Below, piece after piece: positions 43,498-52,164 of a stretch of 61,810 nucleotides of DNA. Numbering within the stretch: position 1 is the stretch's first letter; each line of letters starts with the position of its first letter. The stretch spans positions 1 through 61,810 of the forward strand of contig CAJUTH010000020.1 in assembly GCA_910589275.1 (NCBI GenBank), given 5' to 3'. Under the pieces are notes generated by a model that made no database searches, had not been told where the DNA came from, and saw only the letters and a program-made list of their open reading frames with translations. The DNA comes from an uncultured Dorea sp. Lineage in GTDB: Bacteria > Bacillota > Clostridia > Lachnospirales > Lachnospiraceae. A program made the position numbers and the translations under genes.

Positions 43498-44787
43498 ATG
43501 TCGGCTGCTGTTGTAATGCTTATGTTTTGTTTATGCCTGCTGCTTGCCATACCGATTTCCATGTCCCTTGGGATTGCCTGCGTGCTTCCCAGCGCATTTG
43601 ACGAGTCCTTTACGGCAAGCGCTACCTATATTGTCCGGGCAATGTTTAACGCCCTGAACAGCTTTCCGATGCTTGCGGTTCCGATGTTTATCCTGTCGGG
43701 AATCCTGATGGCGAAGGGAGGCATTTCCAAACGTTTATTTGACCTGTTTGCGTTCCTGATCGGCAAGAGGACGGCGGGGCTTCCCTGCGCGGTGGTGGTT
43801 ACCTGCCTGTTTTACGGAGCGATTTCCGGTTCCGGTATTGCTACGGTTGCGGCGGTTGGAAGCATGACGCTCCCGATTCTTCTGGAGCTTGGATACGATA
43901 AGAAATTCTGCGTTTCTCTGATTGCGGTTGCTGGAAGTCTGGGAGTTATTATTCCGCCAAGTATTCCGTTTATTATGTACGGGCTGGCGTCCGGCGAATC
44001 GGTAAGCGATCTGTTTACGGCGGGTATCATGCCGGGAATTTTAGTGGCTCTTCTTCTGATGGTCTATGCAGTGTACTACTGCAAAGTAAACGGAGAGGAT
44101 AAGGAAAAGATCGGGAAATTCATCGACGAGCTCCATGGCAAGGGGTTTGTATCGGTGTTTAAGGAGAGCTTTTTCGCCGTGCTCTCACCGGTTATCATTC
44201 TTGGAAGTATTTACAGCGGAATCGCTTCCCCGACAGAGGCGGCGGTAATTTCCGTATTTTATGCGCTGATTATCGGATTGTTTGTTTACAAAGAAATTAA
44301 GATCAAGGATTGCCATAAGTTCTTTATCGAAGCGGTGGGAAGTTATGCGCCGATTCTGTTTATTATGGCGGCGGCGATTGCGTTTTCCCGGGTGCTGACG
44401 CTGATGCAGGTACCCCAGACGGTCAGCGGATGGATCTTGGAGAACTTTACCAATAAGATTGTGGTGCTGCTTGTAATCAATATTTTCCTTTTGATTGTGG
44501 GAATGTTTATGGATACAACGCCTGCGATCCTGATTCTGACGCCGATTCTTCTGCCGATCGTAAAGGGCTTTGGTATGACGGGAATCCACTTCGGCGTGAT
44601 GATGGTAGTCAACCTTGCGATCGGATACGTGACGCCCCCGATTGGCGTGAATCTGTTTGCGGCAAGCTCGATGACTGGAATACCGGTAATGCAGATCGCG
44701 AAGAAGGCAATGCCTCTGATTGTGATGTTCTTAATTGCGCTGCTTTTGATCACATTTATCCCGGCAATCAGTCTGGTATTGATTTGA
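43498..44787 (+). CDS. TRAP transporter large permease (DctM type)
   Basis: The 429-residue protein has about twelve helices of the DctM family. Diagnostic segments are FPMLAVPMFILSGILMAKGG, GAISGSGIATVAAVGSMTLP, GVIIPPSIPFIMYG and NLAIGYVTPPIGVNLFAA. It forms the sodium-coupled translocation channel with the DctQ subunit. The substrate depends on the binding protein and is not identifiable here. Confidence 0.94.
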   Translation: MSAAVVMLMFCLCLLLAIPISMSLGIACVLPSAFDESFTASATYIVRAMFNALNSFPMLAVPMFILSGILMAKGGISKRLFDLFAFLIGKRTAGLPCAVVVTCLFYGAISGSGIATVAAVGSMTLPILLELGYDKKFCVSLIAVAGSLGVIIPPSIPFIMYGLASGESVSDLFTAGIMPGILVALLLMVYAVYYCKVNGEDKEKIGKFIDELHGKGFVSVFKESFFAVLSPVIILGSIYSGIASPTEAAVISVFYALIIGLFVYKEIKIKDCHKFFIEAVGSYAPILFIMAAAIAFSRVLTLMQVPQTVSGWILENFTNKIVVLLVINIFLLIVGMFMDTTPAILILTPILLPIVKGFGMTGIHFGVMMVVNLAIGYVTPPIGVNLFAASSMTGIPVMQIAKKAMPLIVMFLIALLLITFIPAISLVLI

Positions 44788-44811
44788 TGATAGGATGGAG
44801 GGCTCGTGACA

Positions 44812-45825
44812 ATGAAAAAGAAAATGAGACAGATGGGCTTTATCGCCGCGCTGCTGTGTGTGTGCGTATTCGGAACTGCCTGCAGCAGTAATAATGGGGA
44901 ACAGACTTATGCGTGGCCCCTTGCTACCTGCAGCTCCGGAGAGACGGTGACCAATACCTTTGCCCAGAAATTTGCAGACTATGTATATGAGATGAGCGAC
45001 GGCGAGATGCGGATTCAAGTTTATACCGACAGTACGCTGGGAACGGATACAGAGCTGATGGAGACCTGCAAGGACGGCGATATTCCCTTTGTAGTGCAGT
45101 CTCCGTCGCCGCAGGTAAGCTATATGCCGGAGCTGTGCGTATTTGATACTCCCTGCTGCTATACGGACATTGAGACGGTCCGGAAAAACTTAAGCGATGA
45201 GGAATTGATGCAGGAGTTTCGCGATATCTATCTGGAGGCGGGATACCAGCTTCTGGGGATTACGGATCAGGGTTTTAGGGTTATGACGATGAACGGTAAT
45301 TATTCCGGCATTGATTCCATCAAGGGGCAGAAAATCCGTGTGATGGAAAATAAGTATCATATCCAGTACTGGAAAGGCATCGGCGCGAATCCTACGCCTA
45401 TGACTTTTTCCGAGGTGTACATAGGGCTTCAGCAGGGAACCATCGACGCGCAGGAAAACGCCTATACGCTGATCGTTACGGCGAAGCTGTACGAGCAGCA
45501 GAAGAATTTGATTGAAACCAACGCGGTGCCGGATCTGGTTACTTTGATCGTGAGCGATGTGTTTATGGATAAGCTTTCCGAAGACCAGCAGGAGATCATA
45601 AGAGAGGCGGCGGCTAAGGCCCAGCAGGATTCCTATGAGATCTCCGACCAGAAGAAAGAAGAGGCGAGAGTATTCTTAGAGGGCGAGGGAATGAAGATTG
45701 TGACGCCTTCCGAGGAAGAGTTTGAAAAGCTGAAAAAGCTCTCCCAGCCGGTGTGGGACAGCGTGAGGGAACAGTGCGGAGACGAGCTGTTTGACGCTTA
45801 TACGGCGATTGCGGAAGAAAAATAG
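44812..45825 (+). CDS. TRAP transporter solute-binding lipoprotein (DctP type)
   Basis: The 337-residue protein has a lipoprotein signal, a hydrophobic stretch ending in GTAC with Cys about residue 24, and a DctP fold. The arginine of the ligand carboxylate site is expected in GQKIRVMENKYHIQYWKGIGANPTPM; the segment FSEVYIGLQQGTIDAQENAY is the other family signature. It captures an organic acid outside the membrane for the DctQM pair. GGAGG lies 10 bp before the ATG; a GTG at 44806 is too close. Gene order is Q-M-P. Confidence 0.92.
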   Translation: MKKKMRQMGFIAALLCVCVFGTACSSNNGEQTYAWPLATCSSGETVTNTFAQKFADYVYEMSDGEMRIQVYTDSTLGTDTELMETCKDGDIPFVVQSPSPQVSYMPELCVFDTPCCYTDIETVRKNLSDEELMQEFRDIYLEAGYQLLGITDQGFRVMTMNGNYSGIDSIKGQKIRVMENKYHIQYWKGIGANPTPMTFSEVYIGLQQGTIDAQENAYTLIVTAKLYEQQKNLIETNAVPDLVTLIVSDVFMDKLSEDQQEIIREAAAKAQQDSYEISDQKKEEARVFLEGEGMKIVTPSEEEFEKLKKLSQPVWDSVREQCGDELFDAYTAIAEEK

Positions 45826-45887
45826 TTCTGGTCCTTAAGGAGCTTGAATCTTCTGAAGATTGCAGCGAAAAGAAAAGGATATACGGG

Positions 45888-45917
45888 AATGGCGCGGGAA
45901 TGGGTTTCTGTGCCATT
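45888..45917 (+). terminator. Terminator of the TRAP operon
   Basis: AATGGC (45888-45893) pairs with GCCATT (45912-45917) and the stem continues inward with G-U pairs. TTCTGTTATG follows. It lies 63 bp after the binding-protein stop. Confidence 0.6.
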
Positions 45918-46249
45918 TTCTGTTATGTGTCAGAATACACAAACTTTTTCTGTGTGGTATCTTGTGATTCGGTAATATATGCTATGGGTAGGTAATATAA
46001 ATCAACTATATTGATTCTAAATATGTTTTTTGCAGGAAATCAAATTTAAAATTGCATAAAAATTAAAAAGAAGCGAAATTAACACTTGTTTTTTGATTGT
46101 TTTTAATATAATATGATAAAGGACAAAGACGTCGGGTAAGGCAGGCGTTTGTTCGTCTGCCTTTCTGATACTCTGGATATGGAGAGGATTGCTGTCGGCG
46201 GATCATTTGCATGTCAGAGGGAGAATCATTTATTTAGGAGGATATAAGT
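45918..46249 (+). promoter_or_regulatory. gdhA upstream region with promoter and leader hairpin
   Basis: This A+T-rich 330-bp stretch has no supported gene. TATAAT at 46107-46112 is the best -10 element, preceded by T-rich DNA with a poor -35 match. In the presumed leader, 46138-46147 pairs with 46154-46163 (10 bp, one G-U) and is followed by TCTGAT. This weak terminator-like hairpin could attenuate gdhA. AGGAGG lies just before the gdhA ATG. Confidence 0.5.
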
Positions 46250-47584
46250 ATGTCATACGTTGATGAGGTAATTGCAAAGGTTGTTGAGAAGAATCCGGCG
46301 CAGCCGGAATTTCATCAGGCGGTGAAAGAGGTATTGGAGTCTTTGAAGCCGATCGTGGATGCAAACGAAGAGAAGTACCGCAAAGAAGCGCTTCTTGAGC
46401 GGATTGTTGAGCCTGAGAGACAGATCCTGTTCCGGGTGCCGTGGGTAGACGATCAGGGGCAGGTTCAGGTAAATAAGGGCTTCCGCGTACAGTTTAACAG
46501 CGCCATCGGCCCATACAAGGGAGGCATCCGCCTTCATCCGTCCGTAAATATCGGAATTATCAAGTTTCTTGGCTTTGAGCAGATTTTCAAGAATTCTCTT
46601 ACCGGACTTCCCATCGGAGGAGGCAAGGGCGGTTCTGATTTTGACCCGAAGGGCAAATCCGACAGGGAGATTATGGCGTTCTGCCAGAGCTTTATGACAG
46701 AACTCTGTAAGCACATCGGCGCGGATACGGACGTTCCGGCGGGTGATATCGGAACCGGCGCAAGAGAGATCGGCTATATGTTCGGACAGTACAAGAAGAT
46801 CCGCAACGTATACGAGGGCGTACTGACAGGAAAGGGGCTTACATACGGCGGTTCTCTTGCAAGGACGGAGGCTACCGGATACGGTCTTTTGTACCTGACG
46901 AAAGAGCTGCTTAAGATCAACGGACAGGATATCGCAGGCAAGACCGTCGCTGTATCCGGCGCGGGAAATGTGGCGATCTATGCGATCGAGAAAGCGATTC
47001 AGCTTGGCGCTAAGCCGGTTACCTGCAGCGATTCCACCGGCTGGGTATACGATCCGGAAGGAATCGATGTTGCAGCCTTAAAGGAGATTAAGGAAGTAAA
47101 ACGCGCAAGGCTGACCGAATATAAGAACTACCGCCCGAATGCAGAGTACCACGAGGGCCGGGGCGTGTGGTCTGTAAAATGCGATCTTGCCCTTCCGTGC
47201 GCGACACAGAATGAACTCCATCTTGAGGATGCGAAGCAGCTTGCGGCAAACGGCTGTATCTTGGTTGCAGAGGGCGCGAATATGCCCACTACTATGGAAG
47301 CTACCGAGTATCTGCAGGCAAACGGCGTACTGTTTGCTCCCGGCAAGGCGGCAAATGCGGGCGGTGTAGCTACATCGGCCCTTGAGATGTCCCAGAACAG
47401 TGAGAGGCTGAGCTGGACCTTCGAGGAAGTAGATGAAAAGCTTCAGGGCATCATGGTGAATATCTGCCATAATATGGCTGACGCGGCTGAGAAGTACGGA
47501 CATAAAGGCAACTATGTGGTAGGCGCGAATATCGCCGGATTTGAGAAGGTGGCGGAAGCGATGCTGGCACAGGGAGTTGTGTAG
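46250..47584 (+). CDS. gdhA: NADP-type glutamate dehydrogenase
   Basis: The 444-residue enzyme interconverts 2-oxoglutarate plus ammonia and glutamate. It is the hexameric 50-kDa type: GPYKGGIRLHPSVN and the catalytic lysine region PIGGGKGGSDFDPKGKSD, then the Rossmann domain with VAVSGAGNVAIYAIEK. These features resemble the bacterial NADP-linked enzymes used for ammonia assimilation; coenzyme choice is inferred. It is monocistronic with its own leader and terminator. Confidence 0.95.
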   Translation: MSYVDEVIAKVVEKNPAQPEFHQAVKEVLESLKPIVDANEEKYRKEALLERIVEPERQILFRVPWVDDQGQVQVNKGFRVQFNSAIGPYKGGIRLHPSVNIGIIKFLGFEQIFKNSLTGLPIGGGKGGSDFDPKGKSDREIMAFCQSFMTELCKHIGADTDVPAGDIGTGAREIGYMFGQYKKIRNVYEGVLTGKGLTYGGSLARTEATGYGLLYLTKELLKINGQDIAGKTVAVSGAGNVAIYAIEKAIQLGAKPVTCSDSTGWVYDPEGIDVAALKEIKEVKRARLTEYKNYRPNAEYHEGRGVWSVKCDLALPCATQNELHLEDAKQLAANGCILVAEGANMPTTMEATEYLQANGVLFAPGKAANAGGVATSALEMSQNSERLSWTFEEVDEKLQGIMVNICHNMADAAEKYGHKGNYVVGANIAGFEKVAEAMLAQGVV

Positions 47585-47653
47585 GGACTGCGGGAGCATG
47601 AAATGTAGAACAATCCGTGGTATGATAGAGGTTCTATAAATAAATATGAAGAA

Positions 47654-47701
47654 AGCTGTTAGGAAATGGCATCGTATGGTTCGTTTTCTGGCAGCTTTTT
47701 T
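47654..47701 (+). terminator. Terminator of gdhA
   Basis: A stem of about 13 bp with G-U pairs (starts AGCTG at 47654, ends CAGCT at 47696) is followed by a run of T. It lies 70 bp after the gdhA stop. Confidence 0.7.
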
Positions 47702-47772
47702 GTATTGCCTAAAGGGTGGGGTATAATGAATATAAATCGTGTAATATCATAAGATATTTACAAAAATCCCCT

Positions 47773-47813
47773 TGCGTAACGTATTGCTTGTAACGCTGCG
47801 TAATGAAGTAAAA
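47773..47813 (+). promoter_or_regulatory. Repeated GCGTAAC motif and promoter of the merR operon
   Basis: GCGTAAC (47774-47780) and GCGTAAT (47798-47804), with GTAACGC between them (47790-47796), lie just upstream of and into a TAAAAT -10-like element (47808-47813). The spacing and position suggest a MerR-type operator; the exact promoter is uncertain. Confidence 0.45.
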
Positions 47814-47837
47814 TGAGGCCGAAAGGAGGTGAAAGCT

Positions 47838-48560
47838 ATGTCCAAATACACGACTGGAGAAATTGCAAAGCTCTGCGGAGTATCTGTTAGAACGGTGCAG
47901 TACTATGATACCCGCGGCATTTTAACGCCCAGCGAACTCTCCGCGGGCGGCAGGCGGCTTTATTCAGAGGACGACTTTGAACGAATGAAAATCATCTGCT
48001 TTCTTCGAGACGCTGGTATCTCAATTAACAGTATAGGAGAGCTGTTAACTGAAGCTAACTGCAGCAGTGTTATTTCTACGCTGCTTGAACAGCAGGAAGA
48101 GCTTCTTCGCAAGGAAATAAGCGAGAGACAGGCAAAACTTGACCTGCTTAATGGAATAAAGCGGGAGATAAAGAGCGTGGAAGATTTTTCCGTTGAATCT
48201 ATCGGTGATATAGCTTATGTAATGGAAAACAAAAAGAAAATGAAACAACTGCACGCGGTTCTGCTGGTTACAGGTATTCCTATTAACATCATTCAGTGGA
48301 CATTGATTATTCTTTGGATTGTCACGGGAATATGGCTGCCGTTTATCCTTTTTGTTCTGATGGCCATTCCCTGTGTGTTTTGGCTGTCAAGCTATTATTT
48401 CAGAAAGACAGCTTATATCTGTCCACAGTGCCATGAGATTTTCAAACCAGATTTTAAAGAGGCTTTTTTTGCAAAACACACCCTGACACTTAGAAAGCTT
48501 ACCTGTACTTGTTGCGGGCATAAAGGGTTTTGTGTAGAAACTTACGGAAAGGATGAATAA
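47838..48560 (+). CDS. MerR-family regulator with membrane helices and a zinc-ribbon-like tail
   Basis: The 240-residue protein opens with a MerR winged helix (YTTGEIAKLCGVSVRTVQYYDTRGILTPSELSAGGRRLYSEDDFERM) and dimerization helix (to about 120). Two hydrophobic segments follow (about 138-160 and 165-185), then a cysteine-rich tail with CPQCHEIF and CTCCGHKG, a likely zinc ribbon. A membrane-tethered MerR regulator is unusual. It starts an operon with a PLDc_N protein and an ABC exporter, so it may sense substrate or membrane state and control export. AAAGGAGG precedes the ATG. Confidence 0.88.
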   Translation: MSKYTTGEIAKLCGVSVRTVQYYDTRGILTPSELSAGGRRLYSEDDFERMKIICFLRDAGISINSIGELLTEANCSSVISTLLEQQEELLRKEISERQAKLDLLNGIKREIKSVEDFSVESIGDIAYVMENKKKMKQLHAVLLVTGIPINIIQWTLIILWIVTGIWLPFILFVLMAIPCVFWLSSYYFRKTAYICPQCHEIFKPDFKEAFFAKHTLTLRKLTCTCCGHKGFCVETYGKDE

Positions 48561-48562
48561 AA

Positions 48563-48766
48563 ATGAATAAGATTATAGAGTTTCTCCCGTTTTTAATTCC
48601 GCTGATTATTGTACAGTTTTCTCTTTTGGGCTATACGCTGTATCACATTTTAACACATAAAAACTATAAAAGAGGAAGCCGTACCCTCTGGCTTATTATC
48701 ACCATCGCATTGATGAATTTTGTCGGCCCGATACTGTATTTTCTGCTTGGGAAAGAGGAGGCTTAA
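48563..48766 (+). CDS. Small membrane protein with PLDc_N domain
   Basis: The 67-residue protein has two helices (about 8-29 and 43-62) and matches the phospholipase D-nuclease N-terminal (PLDc_N) module: LIIVQFSLLGYTLYHI and the NFVGPILYFLLGKEE ending. This module often stands alone beside ABC-2 transporters. It begins 2 bp after the merR stop and ends just before the ATPase, so it is in the operon. Confidence 0.82.
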   Translation: MNKIIEFLPFLIPLIIVQFSLLGYTLYHILTHKNYKRGSRTLWLIITIALMNFVGPILYFLLGKEEA

Positions 48767-48767
48767 C

Positions 48768-49664
48768 ATGAATGTTCTGACAATACAAAATCTGAAAAAG
48801 AGCTTTGGCAGCAAAGACGTACTTTGCGGGCTTGACTTGTCTGTGCCTGAACATTGTATTTTTGGATTCATTGGCAGGAACGGTGCAGGGAAAACGACTA
48901 CGATGAAGGCAATCCTTGGACTTCTAGGGCCTGACAGCGGACAAATCCATGTTATGGGCGAAAAGGTACATTTTGGGCAGACCCGTACCAATCGTTACAT
49001 CGGCTATCTGCCCGATGTGCCAGAGTTTTATTCCTATATGACGCCGCTTGAATATCTGAATCTCTGTGGAGCAGTAAGCGGAATGAATAAATCCGATATT
49101 GTGCCGAGAAGTAAAGAATTGTTAGAGCAGGTAGGGCTTGGCGGCGAACACCGCCGTATCAAAGGCTTTTCAAGGGGAATGAAACAACGTTTAGGAATTG
49201 CACAGGCGCTTCTGAATCAACCAAAGCTCCTCATATGTGATGAACCAACATCAGCGCTTGACCCCGCAGGACGCAAAGAAATTTTGGATATACTTCTTAC
49301 GGTGAGAGAACAGACTACAGTGCTTTTTTCGACGCATGTTCTTTCGGATGTAGAGCGTATTTGTACCGAAGCCGCATTTTTGAACGATGGAAAAATTGCT
49401 ATGCAGGGAACCATTGCAGAAATGCGAAGAGGGAGGCCGTCTGACGGATTTATCATTAAAACGAAACAACAAGGGGCTGACAATATACTTACAAAAGTAT
49501 TTTGCGAGCTTAAGCGCAAGTCAAAAAATACGTTTGCCTTTCATGGCAGTGAGGAACGTCTCTTTGCCATTATGCAGTATATCATTGAAAATAGAATACC
49601 TATAGAGAGAATTGAGCGGATAGAGCCAACGCTTGAATCGCTGTTTTTGGAGGTGACAAAATGA
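48768..49664 (+). CDS. ABC transporter ATP-binding protein
   Basis: The 298-residue ATPase has Walker A GFIGRNGAGKTTT, signature FSRGMKQRLGIAQALL, Walker B LLICDEPTSALDP and switch His in FSTHVLSD. A C-terminal extension of about 80 residues follows. The ATG at 48768 has a GAGGAGG site. It overlaps the permease gene by 4 bp. Confidence 0.93.
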   Translation: MNVLTIQNLKKSFGSKDVLCGLDLSVPEHCIFGFIGRNGAGKTTTMKAILGLLGPDSGQIHVMGEKVHFGQTRTNRYIGYLPDVPEFYSYMTPLEYLNLCGAVSGMNKSDIVPRSKELLEQVGLGGEHRRIKGFSRGMKQRLGIAQALLNQPKLLICDEPTSALDPAGRKEILDILLTVREQTTVLFSTHVLSDVERICTEAAFLNDGKIAMQGTIAEMRRGRPSDGFIIKTKQQGADNILTKVFCELKRKSKNTFAFHGSEERLFAIMQYIIENRIPIERIERIEPTLESLFLEVTK

Positions 49665-50431
49665 GGTCTCTGCTTTGTTTTTTGAAAAAAGAATATCTGG
49701 AAACTGTGCGGACAGGTAAACTCATGATTCTTATACTCCTGTTCGTACTGTTTGGTAATATGAATCCTGCGATTGCAAAACTGACGCCGTGGATGATGGA
49801 AATGATCTCCGATACAATGGCGGAAAGCGGATTGGCCGTCACAAATGTTCAAGTGGACGCGATGACCTCATGGACACAATTTTTTAAGAACATTCCCATT
49901 GCCCTAATCGCTTTTATATTGATTTTCAGCGACATATTTACCAAAGAGTATAAATCTGGGACTTTACTGCTTCTTTTGACAAAAGGATTGTCAAGATACA
50001 AAATTGTTCTTGCAAAAACGGTACTGCTACTGTCTTTTTGGACAACTTGTTACGGGCTTTGCTTTGCCGTTACCTATGGCTATAATGCTTATTTTTGGGA
50101 TAATAGTTTTGCAGATAATTTATTTTTTGCAGTTTTTATCTGGTGGCTGTTTGGCGTATGGGTGATATGTCTGATTATCCTATTCTCGTCGTTTTTGCAG
50201 AATAATACGGGAGTTATCTTGGGTACTGGTATTTCGGTGCTTTCGGCGTATTTGTTGAGCGTCATACCAAAAGCAAAGGCATATTCGCCTGCTGCGTTGA
50301 TGGATGCCCATTCGCTCTTGACTGGAACGGAGGGACTGAACACATATATAAGAGCGATCGTTATGGCTGCCGTCCTGTGCATGGTATGCATTGCTGTTAG
50401 TATTCCAATTATCAATAAGAAACAGTTTTAA
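49661..50431 (+). CDS. ABC-2 type transporter permease
   Basis: The 256-residue protein has about six helices, starting MRSLLCFLKKEYLETVRTGKLMILI, the usual ABC-2 exporter N-terminus. It contains DIFTKEYKSGTLLLLLTKGLSRYKIVLAKT, the cytoplasmic coupling region. With the preceding ATPase it forms a simple exporter, probably controlled by the MerR protein at the start of the operon. The substrate is unknown. Confidence 0.88.
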   Translation: MRSLLCFLKKEYLETVRTGKLMILILLFVLFGNMNPAIAKLTPWMMEMISDTMAESGLAVTNVQVDAMTSWTQFFKNIPIALIAFILIFSDIFTKEYKSGTLLLLLTKGLSRYKIVLAKTVLLLSFWTTCYGLCFAVTYGYNAYFWDNSFADNLFFAVFIWWLFGVWVICLIILFSSFLQNNTGVILGTGISVLSAYLLSVIPKAKAYSPAALMDAHSLLTGTEGLNTYIRAIVMAAVLCMVCIAVSIPIINKKQF

Positions 50432-50498
50432 AGGTGTTAAGCGTTTGATTTATCAAAAAATAAAAAAATAGTATGCGGATTATGTTTCATCTGGTATA

Positions 50499-50525
50499 CT
50501 TATTGAACGGCTAATGTTCGATAAG
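50499..50525. repeat. 27-bp palindrome, copy 2
   Basis: CTTATTGAAC, centre GGCTAAT, GTTCGATAAG. It differs from the reverse complement of the 30015-30041 copy at two positions. It lies 66 bp before the ackA start. Confidence 0.85.
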
Positions 50526-50591
50526 ATATATTATGCTTGATGGATTTTAGCAGCTTATTATGATAACGATAGAAAAACGCAGGAGGGTCTT

Positions 50592-51773
50592 ATGAAAGTA
50601 TTAGTATGTAACGCAGGAAGTACATCTTTGAAATTTAAATTGTTTGACATGCCAGAGGAGCAGGTGCTTGCTGTCGGAAAAATTGAGCGGGTAGGAAGTG
50701 AGGACAACGCGATTTTCCATTATGAGTCCATGGATGGATACCGGGTGGAGTTAGAGAATCAGTGCATTCCCACCTATACCATTGGAATCCGGAAGTTCTT
50801 GGACTGTCTGCTGGACGCAGAACACAAAGTGCTTGATTCGCTGGAAGAGCTGGAACGCGTGGGCTTTAAGACCGTTTTGTCCAAAGACCATTACGGCGTG
50901 CATGAGCTGACGCCGGAGGTGCTTCGGGGCATGGAGGATTATATGGTCATTGCACCGGCTCACAACGCGCCGTATCTTGGTGCGATCCGCCAATTTCAGG
51001 AGCTTGTTCCGGAGGCAAAATTAGTGGGGGCTTTTGAGACGGCTTTTCACCGGACGGTTCCCCTTAAGCGGGCCATTTATGGGATTCCTTATGAATGGTA
51101 TGAGACTTACGGCATCCGCAGGATGGGATACCACGGAGCCTCCCATGAGTATGTGTCTGACACGATTGCGGCAAAATACGGTTCTACCGGAAAGACCATT
51201 TCCTGCCATCTGGGCGGAAGCTGTTCGCTTTGCGCTATCGACGAGGGAAAGAGCGTGGATACCAGCTTTGGCATTTCGCTTCAAGTGGGGATTAATAACT
51301 CCAACCGGTGCGGCGATATTGACCCATTTATTATTCCCTTCCTCCAGAAACAGGGAATGGAGCTTGACAAAGTGCTGGAGGGCCTGACGAAGAAAGGCGG
51401 ACTTTTGGGAATTTCCGGGGTCAGTAATGATTTAAGGCTGGTGGAAGAAGCGGCGGAGAAGGGAAATGAGCGGGCAAAGCTTGCCATTGACATTTTCTGT
51501 AATGATATTATCCGCTATATCGGGGCGTATTATGCGGAGCTTGGCGGCCTTGACCATCTGGTATTTACGGCTGGCATCGGCGAGCATGACGCGTTTATCA
51601 GGGGGAAAGTCTGCGGAAGCTTAAAGCACATGGGAATCCTGCTGGACGAAGCGAAAAATATGGCGGTGGGAAACGAGGCCGCCTGCATATCCAGAGAGGA
51701 TTCGCCGGTAACGATCGAGGTGATTCCGGCAAATGAAGAGCTGGGCGTTGCCAGAAAGACGTATTCGCTGTAA
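50592..51773 (+). CDS. ackA: Acetate kinase
   Basis: The 393-residue enzyme converts acetyl phosphate and ADP to acetate and ATP, the last ATP-yielding step of acetate fermentation. Visible are the opening VLVCNAGSTSLKFKLFD, the RRMGYHGASHEYVSD segment, CHLGGSCSLCAIDEGKSVDTSFGI (adenosine/phosphate site) and VFTAGIGEHDAFIRGKVC. No phosphotransacetylase gene is adjacent, unlike the usual pta-ackA pair, and a paralogue elsewhere is possible. It is flanked on both sides by the 27-bp palindrome. AGGAGG lies upstream of the ATG. Confidence 0.94.
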   Translation: MKVLVCNAGSTSLKFKLFDMPEEQVLAVGKIERVGSEDNAIFHYESMDGYRVELENQCIPTYTIGIRKFLDCLLDAEHKVLDSLEELERVGFKTVLSKDHYGVHELTPEVLRGMEDYMVIAPAHNAPYLGAIRQFQELVPEAKLVGAFETAFHRTVPLKRAIYGIPYEWYETYGIRRMGYHGASHEYVSDTIAAKYGSTGKTISCHLGGSCSLCAIDEGKSVDTSFGISLQVGINNSNRCGDIDPFIIPFLQKQGMELDKVLEGLTKKGGLLGISGVSNDLRLVEEAAEKGNERAKLAIDIFCNDIIRYIGAYYAELGGLDHLVFTAGIGEHDAFIRGKVCGSLKHMGILLDEAKNMAVGNEAACISREDSPVTIEVIPANEELGVARKTYSL

Positions 51774-51792
51774 ACTGGCCGGGAGTTGTCAT

Positions 51793-51880
51793 TCACAGAG
51801 AGTTAGACGACCGGGAAGCGTGTCTTATTGAACTGCTAATGTTCAATGAGTATGCCCGCCTGGCGTCTAACTCTCTGTGA
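51793..51880. repeat. 88-bp inverted repeat after ackA, containing 27-bp palindrome copy 3
   Basis: Outer 17-bp arms (51793-51809 and 51864-51880) are perfectly complementary. Inside, 51824-51850 is CTTATTGAAC, centre TGCTAAT, GTTCAATGAG, matching 30015-30041 reversed at 26 of 27 positions. No T-tract follows at once, though A+T-rich DNA does. It may be a compound terminator or an inserted element. Confidence 0.8.
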
Positions 51881-52164
51881 GAATATTTCTTATAAAATTC
51901 AGCACATTCCTTCAAATCTAATTTATATCATATCAGTAGGATTTATAATCATGTCAATCCCAATATCAGAAATAGTAATTGTTGAAAATATACAAAAAAC
52001 CTTCTGCCGATTTGGTGGTTTTTTCGTGTAAAAAAACGAAAATATACGACAAGTGACGTATCTCTAAATGCCAGAAAGCGGTAAAATATACCAAGAAATA
52101 ATGCTGCAGCAATAAAATAATTGGAAAGAAAACCATAACGGTGTAAAAGAAAGGAAGCAAAAAA
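51881..52164. other. A+T-rich intergenic region before punA
   Basis: No gene is supported. A small hairpin joins TTTTCG (52021-52026) and CGAAAA (52037-52042). A short GGTA/TACC palindrome lies near 52080-52092, with a TAAAAT that might serve as a -10 for punA, but no convincing -35 is visible. Confidence 0.4.
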
